NCBI GenBank assembly: GCA_002348545.1
Contig: DEBM01000029.1
Span: 30,194 to 94,193, forward strand
Reading direction: 5' to 3'
Length of the DNA stretch: 64,000 nt
Source of the DNA: Balneolaceae bacterium UBA2956
Lineage (GTDB): Bacteria; Bacteroidota; Rhodothermia; Balneolales; Balneolaceae
A program made the position numbers and the translations under genes. Below are positions 34,811 to 44,600 of this stretch, piece by piece. Positions within the stretch are counted from its first letter, which is position 1. Every line of letters starts with the position of its first letter. Under the pieces are notes generated by a model that did no database searches, was not told the origin of the DNA, and saw only the letters and a list, made by a program, of their open reading frames with translations.

Positions 34811-36622
34811 ATGTCTAAAAAGTGTACCTTTAGTACTATGAATAACAGTTCAATTGTACCACATTCAGCACAAACAGAAATGACTGGTTTAATACTAGCC
34901 AGTACCGCCTCCACCTTTTATGGGTTTGCATTAGCTCTGCTTATCTGGTTGATGAGTGCCGATATACTTGCACAAGGAATACAGAATACATTGTTACCGG
35001 AAATTAATCCACAAGACATTGAAATTAGAAGTGAATTCAAAGCTAATTTTCCTGGTTTGAGACGGCAACCGATTTTGGGCTTTAATCCAAGGCCCAGGGT
35101 ATTTCAAATTGATCCACACCGAATGCCATTCTTGGAGTCACGCGAAGCAGCTGTTTCGGGAATATCTGTTACTGCTTTGGATAGACCACAAGAACCGGCT
35201 AAAATAGTTTGGGTGACACCAAGGCGCCCAAAACTGACTAGCCAACTCGGAATGGGGTGGTTTGTAAGTCCCGAGCTTAGAGTAAACTATTATTCACTTA
35301 TTGAGGGTGGTTTACTAGGAGTAGGCACTACCTTTGAGTCATCATCGGGTCATTTAATTGATGCCAGCGGCTATAGAAACTTAGGGTTCAATATAGATTA
35401 TTTAAAAAAACTATCGGAAAGCAAAACCTTAACAAGTCAATTAAGCCTAAATAATGACTTCAATCGAATGTATGTTCTCAGTGATGAGATGCAAAACCTG
35501 TTAGCGGGAGTTCCAAAGAAAATCAACCAAGGTATGATTTGGTCTGCTCGCTTAGATGAGCATAAAAACTCTTTCCATAAAAATAGTTATGCTATTCAGG
35601 TGGGCCTTTTTGAAAGCGAATTGAATTCAGTTGTTTCGGCTATTCAGGACAATGGATCATCCTCATTTATAGTGGCAGAACTAAATAGAAGCTGGCCGGC
35701 CCAACAAGTTCGTGAATATTGGAGTCTTCAATCGGGTGTCGATGTACATTTGAATAAAGTAGACGGAAGTGCGAATTTGCTATACCTTATTAGAGCTGGG
35801 GGTGGATACGCCCATTTGATTGATTATACATGGGCAGTCGATCTGGAGACTTCATTGGCATATGCAGATGATACGATCAATAGTGGTATCTACTTAGAAC
35901 CTGATGCTACTATCAGTTACAATTACAATGATCGGTTAGGTGGGTTTGTGAGGTTGTCGGGTAAACTGAAGAATCCCTCTTTAATGGAATGGCAAGAGTA
36001 CAACCGGTTTTTAACCCCATCTATTCAGTTACAACATTCTTATCACCTAGGTATATCAGCCGAAGTATTTTGGAATTTCATTCAAAATAGTAGAATATAT
36101 TCTGGAATTCAATGGGAGCAAATTAAACGTTTTGGTTATGCACAGTTAGAGCAGTTGGACGCTATAAATCCAGATAATCCAACCGCAAATAAGCAGAAAT
36201 TATTTTATAATCTGAATTATGCCGATGCCAAAGTGACTATGTTTTACTTAGGTAGCACGGCTGTATGGTTAGATGGGGATCTTCAGGGTATGACAGAAAT
36301 ACGTCTCAGAAATCCACGATTGACTTCCAATCAAGACATACCTTATGAAGAGAAAATGAAAATTGAAGGTAGTCTAAGTTACTCAATCACTCCCAAGTTA
36401 CTTCTTGGGGCAAGTATGATGATGGTAGGACCTAGAACGACAATTGGATCTCAGCAAGTAGATGGCTTTATTTTAATACATTCTAGGATGCGATATTCAT
36501 TTAATGAAAACCTAGGTGCATACATAAGGTTAAACAACCTACTTTCACAGCGTTATGAGTGGTGGCAGGGCTTTCAGGAAGCACCATTGCATTTGTATGG
36601 TGGTATAAACTTTGAGTTTTAG
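34811..36622 (+). CDS. Outer-membrane beta-barrel protein, TonB-dependent-receptor-like barrel
   Basis: Start taken at ATG 34811 (603 residues), just after the stop of the flippase-like gene; an open frame further upstream overlaps that gene and is unlikely. Signal segment around residues 37-57 (LASTASTFYGFALALLIWLM) suggests an alternative start at ATG 34838. After about 120 residues of proline-rich sequence, numerous amphipathic strands follow, ending with LYGGINFEF, that is, a terminal Phe as in outer-membrane barrels. The last strands (LGAYIRLNNLLSQRYEWWQG) resemble TonB-dependent receptors, but no plug domain or TonB box was seen. It sits five genes upstream of tonB. Substrate unknown. 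Confidence 0.7.
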   Translation: MSKKCTFSTMNNSSIVPHSAQTEMTGLILASTASTFYGFALALLIWLMSADILAQGIQNTLLPEINPQDIEIRSEFKANFPGLRRQPILGFNPRPRVFQIDPHRMPFLESREAAVSGISVTALDRPQEPAKIVWVTPRRPKLTSQLGMGWFVSPELRVNYYSLIEGGLLGVGTTFESSSGHLIDASGYRNLGFNIDYLKKLSESKTLTSQLSLNNDFNRMYVLSDEMQNLLAGVPKKINQGMIWSARLDEHKNSFHKNSYAIQVGLFESELNSVVSAIQDNGSSSFIVAELNRSWPAQQVREYWSLQSGVDVHLNKVDGSANLLYLIRAGGGYAHLIDYTWAVDLETSLAYADDTINSGIYLEPDATISYNYNDRLGGFVRLSGKLKNPSLMEWQEYNRFLTPSIQLQHSYHLGISAEVFWNFIQNSRIYSGIQWEQIKRFGYAQLEQLDAINPDNPTANKQKLFYNLNYADAKVTMFYLGSTAVWLDGDLQGMTEIRLRNPRLTSNQDIPYEEKMKIEGSLSYSITPKLLLGASMMMVGPRTTIGSQQVDGFILIHSRMRYSFNENLGAYIRLNNLLSQRYEWWQGFQEAPLHLYGGINFEF

Positions 36623-36630
36623 GATTAGCC

Positions 36631-36840
36631 ATGATGGATGAAAAAGCAGTAGAAAAAATTTCAGCGCTAATCAAAAAGCAATTATTGGCAGGTGAATCAG
36701 TTTATCTAGAAGGAATAGGAACATTTACTCGAATCCATGAGTCGCAGCACTTTTCGCGTGATGATAAAGGGAGAACTGTTGTTCATCCTCCTAAAGATAC
36801 AATACACTTCAGTTCTGATGAATTAGGGGAAATTGAATGA
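36631..36840 (+). CDS. Small HU-like/CCDC81-type domain protein (69 residues)
   Basis: A 69-residue protein whose core LIKKQLLAGESVYLEGIGTFTRI matches the fold signature of HU-family DNA-binding proteins and of the HU-CCDC81-like domain found in Bacteroidota. It is about two thirds of HU and lacks the long DNA-binding arm; the following part HFSRDDKGRTVVHPPKDTIHFSSDE corresponds to the C-terminal strands. Its last codon overlaps the start of the next gene by four bases, and that gene encodes a second similar domain fused to SPOR. The pair may therefore work together at the envelope rather than on the chromosome (inference). Confidence 0.65.
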   Translation: MMDEKAVEKISALIKKQLLAGESVYLEGIGTFTRIHESQHFSRDDKGRTVVHPPKDTIHFSSDELGEIE

Positions 36841-38159
36841 AGAAATTAGATTTCATACAATATGCTGCGCAAGAGTTATCTATACCTGAGGAGGAGTCGC
36901 AGAAATTATTAAGTGAATTTTCTTTTCACATAAGCGATGAGTTAAATAAAACCAGTGCCGCTCAATTGACGGGTCTCGGATTATTAAAAAAGGATACTTC
37001 TGGGATTTTTTTGGAGTTAGATCCCTCCTTCGCTATTGAAATTAATTTCAAGTATGTGGGTATGCAGGCGATTGTTGTATCAGACGATTTTAACGTGGCT
37101 ATAGAGGAAGAACCCGACTCCGACGAGCCTATTGAGACTAAAACTTTAGTTAATGAAGAGCCAGTCACTGAAGAAGTTATGCTTGCTGATGAGCCTGAAG
37201 TCGACAACATACTTGAGAAAGATCAAGAATCAGCACTCGAAGAAGACCTTGAATTTGATCGACAAGCTCAGCCCAGCGAGGAGACAGAGCCTGAAGAAGA
37301 AATAGAACAGGATTTTGATGAAGAATCTGAGCCTGAGGAAATATCTAAGTCAAACAATGAGCTTGATGAAGCGCATGAGTTCGAGGTCGATCAAAATCCT
37401 GAGATTAATCAAGAAACCGATGAAGATGATGAGGTTGTTAAAGAAATAACAGAGTCAAACGATGGTTCTAAAATTGATCAACAACCTGAACGAGACGAAA
37501 AAGCCAAAGCTCGAATTACTAAACGAACAGCCTCATTACAAAGCTCCAAGAAAACAAAACCTCCTAACCGCGTTCCAATATATGTTGGTATTGGAGTTGT
37601 TTTTATTTCCGCCATGATTGCGGGATGGCAATTTTATCTAAAACCTCTACTAGATAAACCTGCTATATTGGTGGGTAATACCAGTTCGGTTCAAAAAGAG
37701 CCACAAGGCTCAGTTGTTTTAGATGATATTAAGAGTGAAATAAAAGCAGAAGACTCGAATTCTATGGTTATAAATGAAGAAAGTTTATTTAGCCAAGAAA
37801 GAACTACTTTAAAAATGAATGTCGACTCGGTAGTGAGCGCACCAATTATGTTAAAAAACTCCATGGAAATACCAGCAGGTCAGCCGAGATATGGACTAAT
37901 AGGAGAAGTTGATACTCGGGCTAATGATGGTTACACTTTGGTGCTTTTTTCGCTTTCAAATCGTGAAAGTGCAATTGAAAAATATCAACAATATCATACG
38001 GCTGGATACCGAAGTTTACTTTCACCCGTAAATTCAAGTCGCCTCGGACTAATGTGGCGCGTCAGTATAGGGCAGTTTGCGACGGTGGAACAGGCCCTTG
38101 AAGAGGCTAAGAAACTTTCCAAAGAACTTATTGAGGATTATTTTATTACCAAAATCTAA
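36837..38159 (+). CDS. HU-CCDC81-like plus SPOR domain membrane protein
   Basis: 440 residues in four parts. Residues 1-82 are an HU/CCDC81-like domain (FIQYAAQELSIPEEESQKLL, QLTGLGLLKKDTSG). Residues 85-215 are a strongly acidic linker (Glu, Asp, Pro). A basic patch precedes a single membrane segment (VPIYVGIGVVFISAMIAGWQF, about 250-270). Residues 355-440 form a C-terminal SPOR domain (GYTLVLFSLSNRESAIEKYQQYHTAGYRSLL, FATVEQALEEAKK), which binds denuded glycan strands at division sites. The HU-like part would be cytoplasmic and the SPOR domain periplasmic. It starts four bases inside the small HU-like gene and precedes exbB. Confidence 0.8.
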   Translation: MKKLDFIQYAAQELSIPEEESQKLLSEFSFHISDELNKTSAAQLTGLGLLKKDTSGIFLELDPSFAIEINFKYVGMQAIVVSDDFNVAIEEEPDSDEPIETKTLVNEEPVTEEVMLADEPEVDNILEKDQESALEEDLEFDRQAQPSEETEPEEEIEQDFDEESEPEEISKSNNELDEAHEFEVDQNPEINQETDEDDEVVKEITESNDGSKIDQQPERDEKAKARITKRTASLQSSKKTKPPNRVPIYVGIGVVFISAMIAGWQFYLKPLLDKPAILVGNTSSVQKEPQGSVVLDDIKSEIKAEDSNSMVINEESLFSQERTTLKMNVDSVVSAPIMLKNSMEIPAGQPRYGLIGEVDTRANDGYTLVLFSLSNRESAIEKYQQYHTAGYRSLLSPVNSSRLGLMWRVSIGQFATVEQALEEAKKLSKELIEDYFITKI

Positions 38160-38170
38160 TGGCATAACCT

Positions 38171-38893
38171 ATGACTTTATTTGCAAATTTATTAACTATA
38201 ACTTTTGCCTTACAAATGCAAGATAGTTCGATGGTGGACTCATTGAACAGTATAATGAAATCAGAAAGTATTAGCTTTTTCGACCTAATTGTTGAAGGTG
38301 GGGTACTTATGATTCCAATTTTTATCCTTTTCTTTTTGGCTGTTTATGTAATTGCAGAACGCTTGAGTGCCCTTGGAAGAACGACGACAGATACACCTGT
38401 TTTTTTGGCAGCTATTGAATCAATGCTTAAATCTGGAAAACTGGATCAAGCTATGCAGTATTGTGATAATTTTGATAAACCTTTAGCTCGAATTATCAAA
38501 GCGGGTATTAAGCGATTGGGCCGGCCATTACGCGATATAGAAGATGCGATTGATAATGCTGGTAAGAAAGAAATTTTCTTTTTGGAAAAGAAAATGAATT
38601 GGCTGGCCACCATAGCGGGGGTAGCTCCTCTGTTGGGCTTTACGGGAACTGTTACAGGTATGATTGAAGCTTTTATGGATATTCAATCCCTTCAGGGAAA
38701 TGTGAATCCAAGCGTTTTAGCAGGGGGTATTTGGGAGGCTTTGATTACGACTGCTGCAGGTCTTATGGTTGGTCTAATTGCCTTTGGTTTCTATAATTTT
38801 TTATTGGGTAAAATAAACAGGTCTATTTTTGAACTCGAGAATGCCTCTGCCGACTTTGTCGAATTACTACAAAACCCAGCCACCAACAAATAG
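38171..38893 (+). CDS. exbB: ExbB/TolQ proton channel protein
   Basis: 240 residues, MotA/TolQ/ExbB family. Hydrophobic segments near residues 40-60, 146-168 and 188-212 (GVAPLLGFTGTVTGMIEAF and WEALITTAAGLMVGLIAFGFYN) match the three-helix topology with conserved Thr and Gly residues. It forms the proton-driven stator with ExbD that energises TonB. It is preceded by the SPOR protein (11 bases) and followed by exbD (8 bases). Confidence 0.92.
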   Translation: MTLFANLLTITFALQMQDSSMVDSLNSIMKSESISFFDLIVEGGVLMIPIFILFFLAVYVIAERLSALGRTTTDTPVFLAAIESMLKSGKLDQAMQYCDNFDKPLARIIKAGIKRLGRPLRDIEDAIDNAGKKEIFFLEKKMNWLATIAGVAPLLGFTGTVTGMIEAFMDIQSLQGNVNPSVLAGGIWEALITTAAGLMVGLIAFGFYNFLLGKINRSIFELENASADFVELLQNPATNK

Positions 38894-38901
38894 AAAGTAT
38901 T

Positions 38902-39318
38902 ATGGGTAGAAATTTTCGTCGTGATGACAAACGCTTAGTTCCTCTTTCGCTCTTTTCACAGTCTTCTTTAACGGATATTGTACTTTTATTACTCATATTC
39001 TTTTTATTGACTTCATCGTTTGTGAGTAATTTTGGAATACAGGTAAACATCCCCAAAGCCGAAACCTCATCGGTCACCCAGCAAGACTATATATCAGTCG
39101 CAATTACCAAAGATGGACAATTTTATGTCGATGGTAATTTGACAGCTCAAGGAGAATTAGCATTAGCTATTCGTGAATCTCACAACACTAAGCCTGAAGG
39201 TATGATTGTTTTGCGAGCTGACAAAAATGCTAAGGTTGATGATGCAGTAAGGGTATTGAATATTGGAAAAGCCCTAGAATTAAAATTGGTGATGGCGACT
39301 GAACAAAGTTCATATTAA
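38902..39318 (+). CDS. exbD: ExbD/TolR biopolymer transport protein
   Basis: 138 residues. Short cytosolic N-terminus, then a single membrane segment with the conserved Asp in LTDIVLLLLIFFLLTSSFV, then the periplasmic domain (VNIPKAETSS, SVAITKDGQFYVDG, IVLRADKNAKVDDAVRVLNI). The Asp is the proton-carrying residue of the family. It abuts the TonB-like gene directly (stop 39318, start 39319). Confidence 0.93.
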   Translation: MGRNFRRDDKRLVPLSLFSQSSLTDIVLLLLIFFLLTSSFVSNFGIQVNIPKAETSSVTQQDYISVAITKDGQFYVDGNLTAQGELALAIRESHNTKPEGMIVLRADKNAKVDDAVRVLNIGKALELKLVMATEQSSY

Positions 39319-40140
39319 ATGCAATCTGACTCCCTAAATATCGATGAGCTCAGAGGATTAGCTGTTAGTTTCATTACTATGTTGTTTTTATTTTTATTTT
39401 CTGTCTGGTATAGCATAGACATGGATGAGGGAATGCGACCATCATTTATTGAAGTTGAATTCGGAGAATTTCAATCAGGACAATTTTCTGAGTTTTCAGA
39501 GCAGCAAAATGAGCAAGTAGCAACCCGCCAAAACCCTTCGCAAACCCTAACCGAAGAACCGGTGGAAGATGCACCCGAACCTGAAAATACCCCCGAATCA
39601 CCAGCCTTTGAAAATACCAAGCCAGTAGATTTACCTGATGAAATAGAAGAGGTCATTGAAGAGGCGATTCAAACACCAGAAACAGATGTTTTGGATCCAT
39701 CACAGAATGCCTCAGAAGTGGTTGAGGAAGAAATTGAGATTCCCCCTCAAGCTCAAATGGATGAAGATCAAAATGAGGGAGCGGAGAAAAGTGGAGATCC
39801 GGATGGGAATAGAGGCGCAACAGATTCTGATCAGGGTTCCGGTACAGATTCTGATGAAACCGCACCTTATGAATTAAAGTGGCTGGGAAATATTGAACGT
39901 GCTCCCATGGTCCAGCCTTTACCTAGGAATGTGGCCAATGCTGAGGCGGTTATTACGGTACGTTTCGAAGTGCGCCCCAATGGAACAGTTGGCCGAATTA
40001 TTCCACTTCGAAAAATGAATGCAGAGTTAGAAACCGAGGTTTTTAGAACTCTGCGCTCTTGGCGTTTCTCTCGTTTACCTAGCGGTGTTCCTCAAGAACC
40101 ACAATGGGGAACCATTACCTTTCAATTCGTATTCGGTTAG
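39319..40140 (+). CDS. tonB: TonB-like energy transducer
   Basis: 273 residues with a single N-terminal membrane segment (VSFITMLFLFLFSVWYS, residues 11-28). A very acidic Glu/Pro-rich linker (residues about 45-180) follows instead of the Pro/Lys-rich one of E. coli TonB, and then a TonB C-terminal domain (AEAVITVRFEVRPNGTVGRI, LRSWRFSRLPSGVPQ). It would link the ExbB-ExbD motor to outer-membrane receptors such as the barrel at 34811 or the receptor at 48256. Its stop is at 40138-40140, 33 bases before the S41 protease start. The acidic linker might reflect salt adaptation (inference). Confidence 0.88.
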   Translation: MQSDSLNIDELRGLAVSFITMLFLFLFSVWYSIDMDEGMRPSFIEVEFGEFQSGQFSEFSEQQNEQVATRQNPSQTLTEEPVEDAPEPENTPESPAFENTKPVDLPDEIEEVIEEAIQTPETDVLDPSQNASEVVEEEIEIPPQAQMDEDQNEGAEKSGDPDGNRGATDSDQGSGTDSDETAPYELKWLGNIERAPMVQPLPRNVANAEAVITVRFEVRPNGTVGRIIPLRKMNAELETEVFRTLRSWRFSRLPSGVPQEPQWGTITFQFVFG

Positions 40141-40172
40141 TAGTTTTTTTCAAGAAAGTGAACGATTACAAG

Positions 40173-41561
40173 ATGAAAAGATTCTTGCTCTTTTTTTTTG
40201 GTTTATTCTTTAGCCTAGGTTTTTTTACTCAATGTAGCGATGATCCAACAGGCGCAGGTAGTGAATATCTAAAAGTGAATTCTTGGATACGAGATCAGAT
40301 GTCTAATTATTATTATTGGAACTTTGTGGTTCCTCGTATGGCGCCTGGAAATTTAACACCTGGACAATTTTTTAAGGATATCCTTTACGAAACAGATGAG
40401 TTTTCTTATATAACAGACGATGCAGAGACGCTACTGAATGAACTAAATGGGGCTCAATATTCATCGGGAGTTAGCCCTGCTATTCTGTCATTTAGTGATC
40501 GAGACCAGTTATTTATGGTGGTAAAATATGTGTATCCAAATTCTCCAGCTCAGCAAGCAGGGTTGAAACGTGGTGATATAATTTTAAGCGTGAATGGGCA
40601 AACCCTAAGCTCTTCGAATTATCAAGAATTATTACAAATTAGCGGGACAGTGGCCTATGGATTGGGTAGCTATTCTTTAGAGGAAGGAACTCAACAGGTG
40701 AATGTTACGGACTTAGATAGTGTAGTAAGTGTGCAGAAAGAAATTTTACAATTAGACCCTGTCATCACCACAAAAGTTATTGAAAAGGGAGGGAAACGCA
40801 TTGGATATCTTTTTTATGCGCAGTTTATTGATGGTACAGCTGACGTATTTATAAATAGGTTAAATGAGCGATTGGCCGCATTGAAGGCTCAAGAAGTTGA
40901 CGAACTGGTCATTGACTTAAGATATAATTCAGGGGGAAGAATTACGGCCGCTTCGCAATTTGCAAACGCATTAGTTCCATTAGAAGCTGCCCAAAATGAA
41001 GAAATCTTTGTTGAGTTTGAATACAACTCTTTTCTGGAGAACTTTTATCAAACATCGGGGGGTACAGAATCTGAGAATTTATTTATTCGCTTTCAAGAAG
41101 GCCCTGTCAGCATGGGTTTAGAACGGATTTATGTACTCACTACCAATGAAACTGCCTCTGCTAGTGAGCTTCTAATAAATGGATTAAAACCGTATATGGA
41201 GGTAATTACCGTTGGATCCAATACATTTGGTAAATATTATGGTTCTTTTGTAATCACCGGTACCTTTCAAAGCCCTCCTGTATACTATGCAATTTTGCCA
41301 GTAACTTTGAAGTATTCAAATGCTAATCAAGAAACAGACTTTGTAGATGGTCTCGAAGCGCAGATAGCCGCATCTGAAAATATTCTATCACCCAAGCCAC
41401 TCGGTGATCCAGGAGACCCATTACTTGAAGCGGCCATTTCAGACATGTTAGGTCAGTCGGTAGCAGAAAAAAACTATATCATTACCATTGCCCAAAAGGT
41501 TAATTGGTATCCTAGTCTATCTAATCAGCTTCAATCTAGTGCGTGGTTTATTCAAGATTAG
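40173..41561 (+). CDS. S41-family (tail-specific-like) serine protease lipoprotein with PDZ domain
   Basis: Start at ATG 40173, giving 462 residues; the longer frame from 40104 overlaps tonB and has no signal peptide at its front. The N-terminus MKRFLLFFFGLFFSLGFFTQC ends in a relaxed lipobox with Cys21. A PDZ-like domain (SPAQQAGLKRGDIILSVNGQTL, about residues 120-150) is followed by the S41 core, DELVIDLRYNSGGRI. The nucleophilic Ser is in NETASASELL and the Lys in NTFGKYYG. It probably degrades periplasmic proteins at the outer or inner membrane. The last gene of the Ton-linked group before the BNR protein. Confidence 0.88.
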   Translation: MKRFLLFFFGLFFSLGFFTQCSDDPTGAGSEYLKVNSWIRDQMSNYYYWNFVVPRMAPGNLTPGQFFKDILYETDEFSYITDDAETLLNELNGAQYSSGVSPAILSFSDRDQLFMVVKYVYPNSPAQQAGLKRGDIILSVNGQTLSSSNYQELLQISGTVAYGLGSYSLEEGTQQVNVTDLDSVVSVQKEILQLDPVITTKVIEKGGKRIGYLFYAQFIDGTADVFINRLNERLAALKAQEVDELVIDLRYNSGGRITAASQFANALVPLEAAQNEEIFVEFEYNSFLENFYQTSGGTESENLFIRFQEGPVSMGLERIYVLTTNETASASELLINGLKPYMEVITVGSNTFGKYYGSFVITGTFQSPPVYYAILPVTLKYSNANQETDFVDGLEAQIAASENILSPKPLGDPGDPLLEAAISDMLGQSVAEKNYIITIAQKVNWYPSLSNQLQSSAWFIQD

Positions 41562-41630
41562 GCATTGCATATATGCCTAGGGTTTCGGTACTTGTCACTA
41601 GTAACCCACAAACGAAATAATTACGAAACG

Positions 41631-44600
41631 ATGAGTGCTTCTAATGCAGCCTTTACTCTTTATTTAGGCCGAAATATAGATCCTAGAGCTATTTTAATGA
41701 CCTTCTTTGTCTTGTTGATGACAGTATTCCCGATCATAGATATGAATGCCCAAAACCGCTCTAGACCTTCTTCTGGGTCTGAGGTAATCTTTGGACATGG
41801 TCAGGAAATAGAAAACCCCAATGTTAACCCCGCAATACTGGGGGGGTTAAATTATAGAAATATAGGTCCATTTAGAGGAGGACGTTCGGTGGCAGTGGCA
41901 GGCCATGACGATCAACCTTATATCTATTACACTGGTTTTACTGGTGGTGGGGTATACAAAACAACCGATGGTGGTGCAACTTGGTATAATGTTTCTGACG
42001 GCTTTTTTAAAACAGGATCAGTAGGAGCAATTGATGTGGCTGATTCAGATCCCAATGTTATTTATGTAGGAATGGGGGAAACCGATATTCGAGGAAACAT
42101 GAGCGCTGGGGATGGTATGTACCGATCCACGGATGCAGGTAAAACATGGACGTGGTTAGGTTTAGGTGAAACGCGCTTCATCGGAGATATTGAAATTCAT
42201 CCAGAAAATCCTGACGTAGCATGGGTAGCAGCTATGGGTAAATTATTTGGCCCAGTTGAATCTTCTGAGCGGGGGATATATAAAACCAAAGATGGCGGAA
42301 AGACTTGGAATAAAGTATTATTTAAGGATGCTAAGACTGGAGCAGTAGATATTGCCGTTGATCCGAATAACCCTAGAATATTATTTGCAGCAATGTGGGA
42401 GGCCTATAGAAGTCCCTGGGAGATGAGTTCAGGGGGTGAAGGAAGTGGTCTATATAAAAGTGTTGACGGGGGTGAGAGTTGGACAGAAATTACTCAAAAC
42501 CCCGGTATGCCTAAAGGCCTAGTTGGTAAAATTGGCGTTTCTGTATCACCTGCAAATTCGAATCGTGTTTTTGCAATTGTTGAAAATGCAACCGGTGGTG
42601 GTCTTTTTAGGTCTGAAGATGGTGGCAATAACTGGCGTAGGGTTAGCGCGAATAGAAATTTACGCCAAAGAGCCTGGTATTACTCTAAGGTAGTGGCCGA
42701 TCCAGTAAATGAAGATGTGGTATATGTGCTAAATGTGGGTTTTTGGAAGTCCAAAGATGGAGGTGTAAACTTTGATCGGATTGGCACTCCGCATGGCGAT
42801 CATCATGATTTATGGATTGCAACTAATAATCCTGAGCGTATGGTAGTAGCCGATGACGGAGGAGGGCAAGTAACGTACAATGGTGGAGAAGGATGGTCAT
42901 CTTATTACACCTCGGCAACAGCCCAAATTTATCAGGTAGTAACAGATAACCAATTTCCGTATATGATTTATGGAGCTCAGCAGGACAATAGCACTTTTGC
43001 CATACGGTCGAGGACCAGTGGTGGTAGTATTGGGGAGCGTGACTGGTGGCCGGTGGCCGGTGGTGAAAGCGGATATATAGCGCCTGATCCAGAGAATCCT
43101 AATGTTACCTTTGGGGGTAGTTATGGTGGATACCTCAATAAGTATGATTCAGAATTAGGGCTTAGTGATCGCATCGATGTTTGGCCAGATAATCCTATGG
43201 GTGGCGGTGCCAAAGATGCTAAATACCGATTTCAATGGACCTTCCCTATCGTCATTTCACCGCATAATCCAAATGTTTTATATGCTACTTCACAGCATGT
43301 GCATCGTTCTACTGATGAGGGAATGAGTTGGGAGACCATAAGCCCTGATTTGACCCGAGACGATTCAAAAAAACAGGATGAATCAGGTGGGCCAATCACT
43401 AAAGACGATACTTCAGTTGAATACTATAACACTATTTTTTCTTTCGTTGAATCCCCTATTGAGCCTGGGTTACTCTGGGCTGGAGCGGATGACGGGCTCA
43501 TATATGTGAGCAGAGATAATGGTCAGTCTTGGGAGAATGTAACACCCAAAGACATGCCTGAGGCGATGATAAGCATTATTGATGCGTCTCATCATGCAGC
43601 GGGGACTGCCTATATGGCTGCTACTAGATATAAATTTGGTGATTTTAGTCCCATGTTATATAAAACTACTAATTATGGAAAATCTTGGGCGAAAATTATT
43701 ACAGGCATTCCTTCGATGGATTTCACTAGAGCTATTAGAGAAGATCCCAATCGATCCGGATTATTATACGCTGGAACTGAAACAGGAGTTTATGTGTCAT
43801 TTAATGCCGGAGAACGGTGGCAATCATTACAATTAAACCTACCAGCGGTACCTATAACAGATTTAGCGGTCCATAAACGTGATAAAGATCTCATTATTGC
43901 AACACAAGGCCGGTCTTTTTGGATTCTTGATGACCTACCAGTATTACATCAACTTCAGGACGATATTTTGGCTGATCAGCATTATCTATTCGATCCAGAA
44001 GACCCTTATTTATTTGGGGGACGATCTTGGGGTTCTAGTGCTACAGCAGGGCAAAACCCACAAGGAGGAGCGGTGGTTTACTACTATTTAGCGGGAAATG
44101 AAGATCAAGAAATTAAATTAGAATTTGTGGATATGAGAGAACAGGTTGTGCAGAGCTATTCTAGCAAAGAGGACGTGCGCGGGAGATCTGTAAGAGAATC
44201 TACTCTGTTCTATGAGGACGAGCAGCAAACCTTTAGAGGTTCACTTGGTGACAAAGCTGGATTACATTCTTATGTTTGGGGTTTAGATTATCCTGGTGTA
44301 ACCAATATTGATGGTCTCCAAATACTATGGGCAGGTTCAACTGCTGGTCCACGTGCATTGCCTGGAACGTATACGGTGCGCATGTATGTGGGCGAGGGGC
44401 TTGTGGGTGAGCAAGAATTTGAAGTCAAAAAAGATCCACGGTTAGAACAAATTTCACAGGAAGATTTGGTAGCTCAGTTTGAGCTAGTTCAAACCATAAA
44501 TGCCAAGTTAGACTCCACACATAAAGCAATCAATAAGATTCGATCAGTTCGTGAGGAATTCCGCGAGCAAATGGGAAGCTTGGGAACAGACGAAACATCT

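Noticed and set aside
39471..39877. Basic and serine-rich frames in both strands of tonB
   Set aside because: They are shadows of the acidic Glu/Pro linker, whose codons read as Lys/Ser/Arg in other frames.
43579..43836. Alternative frames inside the BNR-repeat gene
   Set aside because: They share the DNA of a long, well-supported reading frame and show no domain of their own.
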